This document shows positions 32,728 to 44,521 of a stretch of 64,000 nucleotides of DNA, in pieces. This DNA comes from Heterobasidion occidentale (taxonomy: Eukaryota > Basidiomycota > Agaricomycetes > Russulales > Bondarzewiaceae). Location: the NCBI GenBank assembly GCA_039111635.1, contig JBCAQO010000001.1:2666001-2730000 (forward strand), written 5' to 3'. The translations under genes were made by a program, and so were the position numbers. The notes under the pieces are model-generated. The model saw only the letters and a list, made by a program, of their open reading frames with translations, did not search any database and was not told the origin of the DNA. Positions within the stretch are counted from its first letter, which is position 1, and every line of letters starts with the position of its first letter.

Positions 32728-35700
32728 ATGCCATCCTTCACCACCGGAACCTCTCAACGCACTCCATCCAAGAAACCGTCTCTTCTGTCCTTGCGGCGCG
32801 CCCAGGAAAAACATACCACCTATCCCGATACCCCTTCTCCCTCAGATTCCTTCTACTCTCCCAGTCACACGCAAGCATACTTCGACCGGTATCCCCGACA
32901 GTCTTCCAGCTCCAATTCGCGTTCGGAATATCAAACCGGTCGGGCTCATCCTCCCCACTCGCAACATACCTCCAAGTCTCACTCGAATGGCTGGAGCGAG
33001 GACGAGGGCTCCATAAACCGCTCAGAGGACGACGCGGAGAGCACGTCTTACACCTTCCCCACTCTGGAGACCGCAGACCTCAGCCCGCGACGCTACAACG
33101 GTGGTGAACTCACGCCGAAATCCACGGCTCGTCGTCGCTCGCGCACGAACCCTGACATATTCTACCCCGACGACTCGCAGGAGCTCTCCTACCTCCGCAT
33201 CTCGGGATCGTCTGGTCACACACAGTTCGAGACGCCGCCGCAAACCCCAATCGATTTTTTCGTACCCCGGACGTCAGTCGAGCCATATCCACTCGTCATC
33301 GCGCCCATTTCAGGAGTGGAGACGATGGACGCTTTAGTGGATGGGATGAATGACTTTGGAATGGACGATATGTTCATGGGAGGAGGCGGAATGTCGGGGC
33401 GCTCTGGCCGCAGGAAGGAAAGGTTTCACCCGCTCTACCAGCCCCCACTGCCAACCCCACCTCCGGGCATCACCTTGGGCGGTGGTCTCCCACGAAACGC
33501 GTCTTCCAAGCAAAAGGCTCGACGTGCTAGGGGCGACCATTCACCGCTCCCGGCATCACCATCCTCCTCGCATCAAACTCAGCGATACACGTCGAGCCGC
33601 ACGGCATCTTCCTCCACCATCACCCTCGACTCTTCATACTCGCGATCCACAATAGACGACCCCAGTCCACCGGCGTCTCCTCCGCTGTCTATCCAATCCT
33701 CTACGCGCACCGTGGCGCCCTCCATCTCAGAAATTATTCAGGCGTACGCGCCTCCCGAGCAACGCGTCCGTTCTCGGCGATCTGCAGGTCGTATGTCCGT
33801 CTACAGTAGTACCCAGAGCCACAGTCATGAGACCGTTCCGGAGGACCCAGAGTCTGAGCCAGAACCGCTTTCTCCAGAAGAGGAAGCCGACATAATTTCC
33901 CGGTCCTCTGTTGACAGCATAGCCGATGAAGTTAGACGAACACTTCAACGCCAAACTGAATCTCCCATATCTCAGGCGACCCCGCCCAAAGGTCGAAGTC
34001 TGCAGTACCGCCGCTCCGTTCTCTCCGAGGGCGCCGTGAACCTTAACTCGCCCAACTTCGAAGGTGTCCGTCCACAATCGTTCTACTCCACTCCTGCAGA
34101 AGATGCCATTTCACTTCTCCCCATCGAACTGCCCGGTGGAACCGCGACTCAATCACAGGCCATCGCACAATATCTTCGTTCCGCTCGTCTGACGACGCTG
34201 CTGAAACTCACCCGTTCACCACATGCCTCCATAAGCTCTCCGCTCAATGTGAGCTTGTCCGACTTGGGGAGTCCGACAGGCTATCCTGTCGTGGTATTCC
34301 TGGGGCTCGGGAGTGTACGATACGTCATGGGCCTCTATGACGAGATGGCGGAATGCCTGGGGCTCAGAATCATCACGATCGATAGGTTCGTAATCATCCA
34401 TCTCCGGCGGGACTGGACTGACTTGCAGATCTGGTTCAGATGGGGTCTTGGTCGAACCGACGCCCCCAAGTCAAAATCCGCGCGGGGCATCCCCGAGTGG
34501 GCATCGGCAGTGGAAGAGGTTCTCGATCTTTTGAACATCGATCACTGCAGCGTCATGGCACACTCAGCCGGAGCGCCGTACGCGCTTTCGTTTGCGAGCA
34601 AATTCCCCGAACGCATACGTGGAGACGTCCTCTTGCTCGCACCTTGGGTGGGAGGCGTTGAAGGAGGTGAGCAGATCCCAATGTGAGCATGAGAACGAGC
34701 CGGATCCTCATAGTCTGATTCAGCCGGCTACAAGTGGCTGAAGTACGTGCCCACTGGCCTCCTCAAAACGGCTCAGGCCGCAGAGTGGAAGATACAAGCA
34801 TGGATGCTGGGAAAGCCTCCTACTATTCAGTACAAAGGCATCGGTTATGACGCGTCCTCCGCGGCGCAGCCGCATCGCAGTCGCAACCCGTGGACGCGTC
34901 ACAAGTCCGATGCCAGGCCCTCAACAAGCTCTGGCTTTCCGAGCGGCATGCACAGCGTCGACGCGCTGCCACGGCCTAGCACCGCTTCTAGCGCGTTCAG
35001 CGAATACGATGACCTTCGGGACTTCGACGGCCGGTTTGACAGTCGCAGCACGCTCGGCCCGCAGGGTGACCGATCCGCGAAGCGTGCGTCCAGCGAGGAT
35101 CAGGCCACGCCCAAGAGGAAGAATTCGAGAGGCTTTCTTGGGCGACTGAAGGGTGCGCAAACGACGCCGCAGACTCCGCCCTGCGACAAGTCACAGTCAC
35201 CCTCGGGGGGCCCTGGACGTACACTCAAGGCGCTGCGGTCGATGGGCTCGCTCAAGGGCAAGTCGTCTTCGGGATCCAGCCATCGCAAAATGAGCACTCC
35301 CCCGTCTGCGATGCCGCACTCGCTCAAGCTCGACGTGGGCCTCGGCTTCGACGCGATCGACTGGTCGCCCACCGCTCACTCGTCGGCGAACTCGAGCGCA
35401 AGCGGGACGCCGGACGGGCAGGAGCGCTTCAAATTGGACGATCACCTGCAGAGCAACGGGCACAACCGACGCGCGGGCGGGCGGCGCTCGGTCTCGTTCG
35501 GCGCCACGGGGCGGTCTGCGCCGGCGTCGGTGGCGGGCTCGGTGTCCTCGCCAGCGCCGAGCACGATGACGTCGCCGTCGGCAGGGATCGCGGCGTCGAG
35601 CGCGTACCAGGCCGCGCTGGGGAATGCGCTGATCGTGGCGGCGCACGCCGAGTCTGCGCGCGGGACGCACGGGGACCTGCTGCAGATCCTGAACCACGAG

Positions 35701-36039
35701 CAGCACCCGTGGGGGTTCTCCTACTCTGCGTACCCGCACCGCGTCCGCGTGTGGTACGGCGACCGGGACGAGAAGATCGCGGAGAACGCGGTGCTGTGGA
35801 TGGAGCGCGCGATGGGCGAGGGCCGCTGCGAGGTGAAGGTCGTCAAGGGCGCGGACCACGGGCTCATGTATCGCAGCAGCGTCGTCATCGAGGTGCTGGA
35901 GCGCGTGCGCGATTTCTGGGCTGACGGTGCGTTGTCGCCTCGGTCCCTGTCCCCGTCCCCTTTCCCCTCTCCCGTTTCGACGATCCGCACCTCTCACACT
36001 CATGCGCGCGCGCGCCCTCGTCATACAGACGACCCTTAG
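32728..36039 (+). CDS. Large alpha/beta-hydrolase with disordered N-terminus and insert
   Basis: Exons 32728-34385, 34440-34666, 34724-35926 and 36029-36039 join to 1032 residues. Roughly the first 450 residues are Ser/Pro/Arg-rich and disordered, with an acidic patch (PEDPESEPEPLSPEEEAD). The catalytic fold begins around residue 515 (GYPVVVFLGLGSVRYVMG; IDRWGLGRTD), with nucleophile elbow MAHSAGAPYAL. After a helical cap (YKWLKYVPTGLLKTAQ) comes a ~250-residue disordered insert, then the rest of the fold with the presumed acid (VWYGDRDEKI) and histidine (KGADHGLM). The family is widespread in fungi and uncharacterised; substrate unknown. The last intron (102 nt) is in frame and stop-free, so spliced and unspliced messages end at the same TAG. 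Confidence 0.8.
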
Positions 36040-37449
36040 CGTGACCCCCCTCCCTCCCTCCTTCCTGCGGGGCCGACCTCCTCGACGCCGCACTGTTTTC
36101 GCCCACTGCTGTTTATCAATTAAATATCGTTTTATTACCGCTCTCGGAACATCCGCCGACGTGCCTCTGCCCGCTGTCACACGCGCGTAACACATTCACC
36201 CGCCTCTCTATAACGCGACTGCAGCCGCGCCGGGCGGCGCGCGCGCGCACGTTCGCTCGGTGTATCATCGCCCCCCCTCCCGGTCCGTCCATACCACCCC
36301 CACAACGCACGAGCGCGTCCCCCCACCTCGCCTGCCTGTTTTTATCCGTCCGCCCCGCCCGCGCGACCCAACCTTCGAGTTCCGTATAATGCTGTGTCCT
36401 CTATCACACCTCCACCGCCCTTTTGGAATTAATCATGTTATTTTTTCGGGGGCCCCGTCCGTCGCCCGTCGCCCGTCGCCCGTCGCCCGTCGTCCATCTC
36501 TCGGGAGTCCACATCGTCACACGATGGCGCGTGGGACGTGTGGGTATATGCGCGTGCGCGGGTCCCCCTGTTTTTTTCCTCATCCGACTTTCCTTGTTTT
36601 TGTGCGTGGCGTCCTGTTTCTTGAATAGGCCTTTTTTATTTTCGTCTGGCTGTCTGTCTTCTTTCTTTCTTTCTTCTTTCCTTCGTTCGTCCTCTGTGTA
36701 CTTAGATATCGGACGCGGTATATACCACACGCGCGCGGTGCCAGGCCGGTGCGGCACCGCGCCTCTCAGCATCGCGCTTGCTCGGACCTCGCACGACGTC
36801 GTGTGCGTCTGGGTGTGCAGGCTCGACGACGTCGGCTCTTTGCGAAAGATTTCAGGAAAAGGCACGGAAAGAACAGGGCCTTCGAGCGGCCGTGGGCGAC
36901 GCTATCGCCGCCCTCGACGCCTCGCGCCATTCGACCGAGATCCACGAGCGGAGGCTCTTGCGCATAAGTATAGGTTATAAGTACTGCGAATCGCGCTGCG
37001 CGCGCGACGTCTACGTACAAGCGGGCCCTCGACCCCGCGCCGTCCGAGCGCGCAGATCCACAGTCGAGCGGCGGGCCGCTGCCATTAATCAGTAAACAGC
37101 AGAAAGAAAAAAAATTAGTCGAACGGGACGAATCGAGCAATAAACAAGCAAGCGCTCGGATTGCGGAGGGTAGGGTAGAAAAGGCAAGAGCAGCACGTGC
37201 AAGGGTGGGAAGGGCGAAGGTACGAAAGGCGAAGGTGGTAGGGGCGAGGGTAATAAGGGAGAGGGGGAGGGAAGGAGAAGAGAGCGGAGGGAGGCGGCAG
37301 AGGCAGCGCTACATACTCGTACAATCCGACGGAAGCGCGAGTCCCAGAGATCCTGACACGGCGTGAACAAAGCAAGTCGTAAAAACACAACGCGACGCGA
37401 CTGCGTGGCACCGGAAGCTAAACGTTATACACCAGTCGGGGCGCGCCGC
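36040..37449. other. Gene-free stretch between convergent genes (copy 2)
   Basis: Equivalent of 24-1410. It carries extra GTCGCCC units near 36460-36490 and different TTTC/TTCG tracts. The hairpin (36733-36762) and the coding-looking block (about 36832-36980) are retained. No recognisable gene. Confidence 0.6.
36733..36762. repeat. Perfect inverted repeat, copy 2
   Basis: Same 10-bp stem and 10-base loop as 701-730, unchanged although flanking tracts differ between the copies. Confidence 0.6.
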
Positions 37450-39316
37450 TCACGCGAGGTCTCGTATTCGGCGCTCCACCCACAGCTGGCTGTTCGGGCT
37501 CGCGGGCACCGGCGGGGGCGGGAGCGGGTTCCTGCTCGGCGGCCTCGGGAACGCTGTGGTGCGCGCGCGCAGAACCAAAACGAAAAACACGATGTCACTC
37601 ATCAGCCACCGCGCCTCCCTCGTGAACGCGACAAAAACCACTCACCGCTCAACTCGCTGAACGTGCTGAACGCGCCGGGGCTCACCGACCGCCCAGGCGC
37701 GTTCTCGTACCCGTCCCGGTCCCCGTACGCGTATCCGTACGCGTACGCGCCCGACTCGTCCGACGCGCCGCCGCGCGAGCGGTACGACAGCCCGTCGTCG
37801 CGCGAGCGGCCCGAGGTCGGCGTCGGCGGGACGTAGTCCGCCGCGCCGGGCGGGTCGTCGAACGGCGAGAAGGTGAGCACGGGGCGCGAGATCGCGCGCC
37901 CTGCGGCCGTGGGCGCGGCGAAGGGCGCGGGGCGCGCGGGTGAGGGGGTGCGGGCACGCGCGGGCGCGGGCGCGTAGCTGGTGCTCGCGCCGGGGTGAAC
38001 AGGGGGACGGGCGCGGGTGGGGGCATGTAGGTGGGGCGGGGCGCGAGGGAGGGCGAGGGGCCTGCGAGGGCGGGGGAGGGCCCGCGCGGGGGCGAGGGGG
38101 GCGGGGGCGCGGAGGAGCCTGGGGTGACGGTGGCGGTGCGGCGGCGGGCGCGGGTGACGACGATGACGGCTGCGCCGAGGATGAGGGAGAGGGCGCCGAG
38201 GACGGAGAGGATGGCGATGACGGCGATGGTGGAGCCGGGGAGGGGCGTCGTGCGGGAGGTGTCGGGTGCGGAGGTCGCGGTGGCGGTGGAGGAGGCGGTC
38301 GGGGGGAAGAAGGATGCGGAGGGGGAGCGCGAAGGCGCGAAGGTGTTGAGTGTTGAGCCGGAGGCGCTCGAAGAAGAAGAAAGCGAAGAGGAAAGAGCGG
38401 AGGACGCTGCGGATGCAGAGGTGGATTGTATGGACACGATCGCCGATGTTGATGCTGATGTCGATGTCGATGCTGATAGTGATGCGATCGAGGACGAGGA
38501 GAGCGCCGCGAGTGAGCTCGCGGCTGCAGACGCGGACGCGGCTGACAGGTGGGAGGTGGAGTCAGCACGGTTCGCGATGCACGGGCGCGTACCGGGACGC
38601 GAGAAGGGGGCCGGGGGAAGCACGGAATGGAGTGGAACGGGTGGAATGGGCGGATGGAAGGGGATTCTAGCTCACCTGCGTTTGAATCGACGGAGACGAG
38701 GAGGCCGCCAAAGGTCAGCTGGCCCGCGCCGCCGTCGCTTGTCTGCACGTTGAAGGCCCTGAGGACGTGCTGGACCGAGCTGTCGAGGCCGTCAAAGGCG
38801 ACTAGAACGGTCTGGGAGAAGGGGTGGATGAGGTCAAAATTCGAAATGGTTACATAAATGGGGGAGAGCGAGGCTGACCGCGAGCTGGCTCTGGGCGACT
38901 CCGGGCTGCTGGGAGTTGACGAGCTTGAAGGGGCCGCCGCCGTTCCCTGCGGGGTCGCAGTCGATGCAGACGACAGCGCGGCCGCCTGAGGAGCCCATGA
39001 AGCCGATGTAATCCACGCTCGTTGCTCCGACTGGGGGGACGTGGGGGTGAGCGTGAGCGAAACGAAGCGGGCGCGGGTGGGGGTGGGGTGGGGACGGACC
39101 TGGGAGGATGACGGACAAGCTCGCGCCGAGGACGTCCGTGAACGCGAGCTGACCACCAGAGACTGCGGTGGAAGGCGCGGTCTGCCATCCTTGAGAGAAA
39201 GAAATGGAAGGGTCTGCGGGAGCGAGAGAGAGCGGACGAGGCGCGCCTGCGGCTTCAGAGAGAGGAAAGCAGAGTGCGAAGAGAAAGAGGACGAGCAGAA
39301 ATGGACTCAAGGGCAT
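37450..39316 (-). CDS. Secreted/single-pass membrane protein with Ser-rich stalk (copy 2)
   Basis: Second copy of 1411-3280, with the same signal peptide, ectodomain, Ser-rich stalk, membrane segment and Pro-rich tail. By eye the exons differ at only about two positions (one in the tail near 37930, one in the start region near 39298), far fewer than in the flanks, and the one-base frame change in the cytoplasmic tail (near 37981-37996) is shared. The last intron is shorter because the CA-rich part seen in the left copy is missing. Confidence 0.7.
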
Positions 39317-39771
39317 CACGGAGGGGGGCAGAGGAAGGGGGGACGCTCAGCATCCCCTTGGCCGGACGTAGAGCTCAGACCAGGAGCCAAGGGGCGAAGA
39401 GGCAGCAGCACTCGGACGTGGTCGACCAGGAATGATGAGATCCATACACCGCGTCTGCCCGGCAACTCCTCCGGTCCCACGCGCCGTCGCCGCCAGCATC
39501 GCTCTCGTTGTCCCCAGCATCTGTGTTCCCAGCCTTGCCATCAGCATGCGACCATCCCATCAGATCCGCAACGCGACAACCCCGCCGCCGCCGCCGCCGC
39601 CGCCAGCCAGTCGAGGCCGCGCTGCTGACCGAAAGCGGGTGGGTGGACGTGGTGGCGCTCCGGGGGTGGGTCCGGCCTGCGACTGAGGCCTGTTCCGCTG
39701 AGCAAGCTCAAGCAACCCGCTGCAATGCTCTGAATATTCACTTCCCTCCCCTCCACACACACACACACACG
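39317..39771. promoter_or_regulatory. Divergent promoter region: membrane protein / IES1 (copy 2)
   Basis: 455 bp, shorter than the left copy by loss around the CCG tract and a contraction of the CA repeat from 11 to 8 units (39754-39769). Confidence 0.45.
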
Positions 39772-42355
39772 ATGGCCTCTCACAAGCCGTCCACGTACGT
39801 CCCTCCCCCCTCCCCGTCTCCCCTCCCTCCCACTGATCCCCGCACAGCTCCCTCTACGCACGCCGCAAGCTCTTCGCCATCAAGCATGACGAGGCCCAAC
39901 CCCTCACCCGCCGCGACATCCAGTACGACTTTCTCCACGCCCTCTTCTCAAACTCCCTCCGCGCCTTCACCGACCCCCACGCACCCGCACCCCCCTCCCT
40001 CGCCGCACCCGCCCCCCAGAAGGTCACCTTCCGCGATCTCTATGTCCGTGCCCTCCTCCAGTCCCCACGCTGCTCCCGCGCCCTCCGCGAGAAGATGCAG
40101 GACTCTCCAGAGTTTGCCACAGACTTTGCAATGATCGCCCTCCTCGCAAACGTCGGTCGCGTCAACACCACCATGACATGTCCGTCCCGCCCCCGTTCCC
40201 TTTGTCCCCCACACACCCATCTGACCTTCTTCTCCCGCCCCCGCAGTCCTCCCAGAGATGCGCACCTCCCTCCGCACCTACCACCCCGTTCCCTCGCTCC
40301 AAAAGACGGACGGGAACCTCCAGGACGCACCGCGCATAAAGAACCTCCTCAAGGCCTGCCAGCTCCCACACGAGACCGACAACGTCCCCGGCTCCCCGTC
40401 CGAGCTCCGCGTCCTCGCAGTAAGTCACCGTGACCCGCGCCGGGTATCGATCGCTGATCCCGCTGATCCCACAGGGCAGAGGCATCGTGCCCACCTCCAA
40501 CATCGTCAACGTCCTCTTCTGCCTATCGAACAACTTCACCGTGCGTCTCTCCTCCCTGCCTTTCGCCCCCTCTCCTCACCTCGCCCCGCCTCCAGAACGT
40601 CGCGCACGAGCACTTCGGCCGCCTCGACATCGACTTCCTCGACCTCTTCCTCCCATCCTCGTCTCCTCCGCCTCCCGCGCCCGCGCCTTCTCTGGCTCGT
40701 CCACCACTACCACGAAGGCTCCGGCCTCGCCCGCTCCTCCACCGCCCCTCCACAGCCTCCACCGCCTCCACCGCCTCCACCCCCGCGCCCACCTCCCCCA
40801 CGGGCGCCGCCGCCGCCGCCGCCGCGGGCACTCCGAACCCGTTCGCCGATGCCCATGCGCGCGCGCACCCGGGCATGGTGCCCACCCTCGTCGACCTCCC
40901 GCTCCCCGAGTTCGAGGCGGAGAACGTGGACCCCGAGGACGAGATCGCGCAGGGCGCGCGCATGTCCCGCTACCGCCTCGACTTCCTCGCCAACCCGAGC
41001 GCCGGCGCCGGCCCGGCACGCGGCGGGAGCGTCGCGGGGAGCGCCAAGGGCGGCGCTGAGGGAGGGGAGGAGAAGAAGAGCGGCAAGGCCCGCGTGAGGG
41101 ACCGCGCGAAGGAGAAGGAGCGGGCGCAGGAGAGGGCACGCGCGAGGGAGGCAGAGGCGGCGGACGCGGAGATGGACGTGGACGTGGACGTGGACAGCCC
41201 GGGCATGCAGGATTCGCCCGCGCCCCCGCCCGCGTCGGCGCCCCCGAAGGGCAAGAAGCGCGCGCACAGCGCCATCGAGCCCGCCGACGGCGACGACGAC
41301 GACTCGATAGCCGTCGCCGCGGCCGACAACGACGACTCCGCCTCGTCCAGTGCGTGCCTCTCTTCCTCTCTCCCTCCCACACACTCTGACCGACCGCCCG
41401 ACCGGCGTCCACCAGCGACGCGCGAGCCACCAGCGCAGAGGCGCCAGCTCTCCCAAGACATCCTCCAGGACCGCGACTCCCCAGCCATCCTCCCGCCCGC
41501 CCCGCCCCCGTTTCCCGCAGTCCCCTCCGCATCCGCATCCGCGTCCGCAGCCCCACCCGCATCCGCAACGCCTGCGCCTGCGCCCCCTCCGGCGCCAGCA
41601 TCGGCCCCGGTCCCCAAACCGCGTGCCCCGCGCCGCCGCGCACCGCGCACCCGCGCCCCCGCGTGTCCGCCGCTGCCCGCGCCGCCGCGAGTGCTAGCGC
41701 CAGCGCCAACGGCACCGTCCCCGCCGCCGCCAGCGCCCGTGCGCCGCCCGCTCGCGCGCGCGCGGACCCGCTCTCAGCCGCGTCCCCGCGGCGGTGCCGC
41801 GCGTGCTCTCCCCGCCGGCGCAGCCGCTGCACCCGCCGCCGCCGCACACGACGACGGGGCGCGGGGCCGCGATGCACGTGTGTCCGCAGCGGACGATGCT
41901 CCAGCGTACGTCGCCCCGTCCGCTTCCTCGATGACCATAGACCGACCGACGCTTGTTTCGGATTGGGTTGACAGACGCGTGGCACGTGATCAGCACTGTC
42001 GACCCGCTCGCGGACTCGGACGAGGAGGGCGTGGACGAGGGGTCGCGTCTCGAGTACTGTGAGTCCGCCTCCCGTCTTCGTCCTTGCTATTTCTGCGCGC
42101 ATACATCCCGTCATCTTTGTCGCATCCGGCCGCTCACGCGTACCCTCTCTCTCGCACACAGCCACCCGCCTCGAGGTCGTCCAGGGCATCCGCGCGCACG
42201 CGCACATGCTCGCCGTCGCGCGCCGCCAGCAGGCGTCGTACTACCCCGCGCCCGACGCCGCCCTCGCGTCGGCCGCGGACCCCGCGCCGGCCCCGGGGCC
42301 CGTCGCGCTCCCGCCCCTCGACGTCGACCCGCGCGCGGGCCCGCAGTCGCACTGA
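39772..42355 (+). CDS. IES1: INO80 subunit Ies1 (copy 2, several frame-breaking indels)
   Basis: Same gene as 3791-6416. The first four exons match. In the fifth exon three single-base losses in C-runs (about 40652, 40690 and 40744) scramble the conserved block that reads ARAFLWLVHHYHE in the left copy and then restore the frame. Two more single-base losses (about 41660 and 41743) leave a net two-base shift, so the chain would not join in frame to the conserved exon WHVISTVDPLADSDEEG. All lie in GC-rich homopolymer context, suggesting consensus error; a non-functional allele is the alternative. Confidence 0.7.
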
Positions 42356-44521
42356 CCCCGTTTTTGCGCGGGCACGGCGCCGTTCTTCGTTCCGCCCGCA
42401 GCCGTCATCGCGGCCCTGCATTGAGCCCCCACTCCCTCGTTCGTGCGCCCGGTTGGTAATTTATTCCCTGTTTATAGCTGTTTCATAGCTCTCTTTTTTC
42501 GCGGTACATATTTGCGTCGCGCGGTCGGGTTTCGGTGTATAGGGTATGTGTGGGGTTTGGCATTGGCGTTGGCGTTGGCGTTGGCGTTGGCGTTGGCGTT
42601 GGCGTTGGCGCGGCATGTTGCGTGTGATGGTATGGCCAGAGGCGCGCTTTGAAGTTCGACTTTTTACTTCTTCTCCTGTTGCTCCCGAAGACAGTTTTGG
42701 TGACCGTGCGTCGTCGTTCGCTCGCTCGCGTGTGGGTTCATGTTTGTCTGTCCCTTCGCTCGTTTAGCTCGTGTTTTTCTATTCGTTCGTTCGTTCGTTC
42801 GCCGAGGGTCGCGGCGGCGGACCGTGCGACGCGCTCGCTCGCCGCCGCACGATCTCTCGTCCTCGTCCTCGTCCTCCTCTCGCCCTCGCATCCGCGCCTC
42901 GGACGCTCGCTTCCTAGGATATGGATATGGATATGGATATGCCCCTCCTTCGGACAGACACGGCCCAGCTCGCGTCTCGCATCCGCCGACCCACCCACGC
43001 CCTCTGGCGTCCCTCGTCCCTCGTCGCTCGTAGCCCGCACCCCCGCCGCCCACCCCCGCCGCCCTCCCAGCCCCTCAGCTCCTCAACCGCGAGCGCTCCC
43101 TCGTCGACTCGGAGTGCCCGCCGCGCCTGTACATTACCCTCCCCCCAGTCACATACATGCATACATAAACACATAAATACATATACACACTCATACATAG
43201 TTGCACATACACATCGAGTAAATAACGTACGTGGTACATACCCGTGGAATGCGAATGCGAATGCCAATGCCAATGCAAATCCAATGTAGCGCGGTACGTG
43301 GTGCGGTGCGGTGTGGTGCGGTGCGTCCTGGAGTCTGGACGACGCGATCTCCGGCGGACCTCCCGCCTGCAGAGAACTTGCCCGGACTGACTCGCGAGGA
43401 CGACGGCACAGCTCCTTCATTTTCATTCTTATGTTTAATTTTAATTTTAACTTTAATTCATCTTTGTTCATTTATCTATCTTAGCCAGAGAAGCAGACGC
43501 GCAGAGCAGAGAGTTTTTAGAAACCGCGTTGCTTGGAATTTATACAGCGCCGCAAACGCCCGGAACGACAAGCAAGCCCCCATGGCCATGTGTTCAGCCC
43601 CCCTGCCTCCCAGGCTGCATTGCCTCTCTGCATCGCCCACGTCGCTGCTCCGGAACCCTACGATGATCGCAAGACGCACGACAGCGAGCAAGCACACATG
43701 CGCGCATGCGCGCATGCCACGCACGTACGCACGCACCGGGAGTCGACGGACGGCGAGCGGCGGGCTTGATACTCCTACACTATCTACGGCGAGCTCGCCG
43801 ATCGCGGCGCCCGGCGACGTCCAAGGTATGTATGCGTGCGTGCGTGCGTGCATGTATGTATGTATGAGTGATTGTATGTATCCCTGCCTGCCTGTATGTA
43901 TGTATATGCCAAAACAAGAGAGAGACGCGAAGAAAAAGGGATAAAGAAAAGAGGAGGTCGGAGCGGGGCGGGAGGAAGGCCAAAAAAGCGGAGGCGCAGA
44001 ACAGGAGAGGCAGACAGACAGACAGACGGAGAGGGAGAGGCAGACAGACGGAAAGACAGAGGAGAGAGAAAGGGATATCGACAGAATTGTATAACATAGT
44101 GGAAAACGAGAACTGTCATTCGGGGGCCCACCGTCAATGAAAGGAAGAGAAGAGAAGAGAGAGGCGGAGGCGGAGGTCGCGAACGCCCGGCACAAAAAAG
44201 GTGTCGTCAAACACGAGGAGAGCGATGTGCGTGCGTGTGCGTGTGGATGTGAGAGAGAGAGAGAGATGATGTCAGAGATCCGGTGAAGCATCGAGATCGG
44301 CATGATCCTGAAGCATAAAATACAACGAGAGGCGGTGAGGAAGAGGCGTGTCGAAGGGGGTGCGAAACCGGGGCCGTCGGTACGCAAAAAAGAAAGAAAG
44401 AAAGAACGAAAAAAGAACGAAAAAGACCATGCCGCACCCCATTTTCTTCCAGCGAAATGACAGCCTCCCGATCCCACCTACCCGCCCGCCCGCCTGCCGG
44501 CTCGCTCGCTCGCTCGCTCAC
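42356..44521. other. 2.2 kb gene-poor, microsatellite-rich stretch (copy 2)
   Basis: Equivalent of 6417-8545, with the same series of short tandem repeats at different lengths: (TTGGCG)8 at 42563-42610, shorter CCTCGT and TGCG runs, and AAAG/CGAAA and GCTC variants near the right end. It is one of the most diverged parts between the copies. No gene recognised. Confidence 0.55.
42563..42610 (+). repeat. (TTGGCG)8 hexamer repeat, copy 2
   Basis: Eight perfect units against six in the left copy (6620-6655). Confidence 0.85.
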
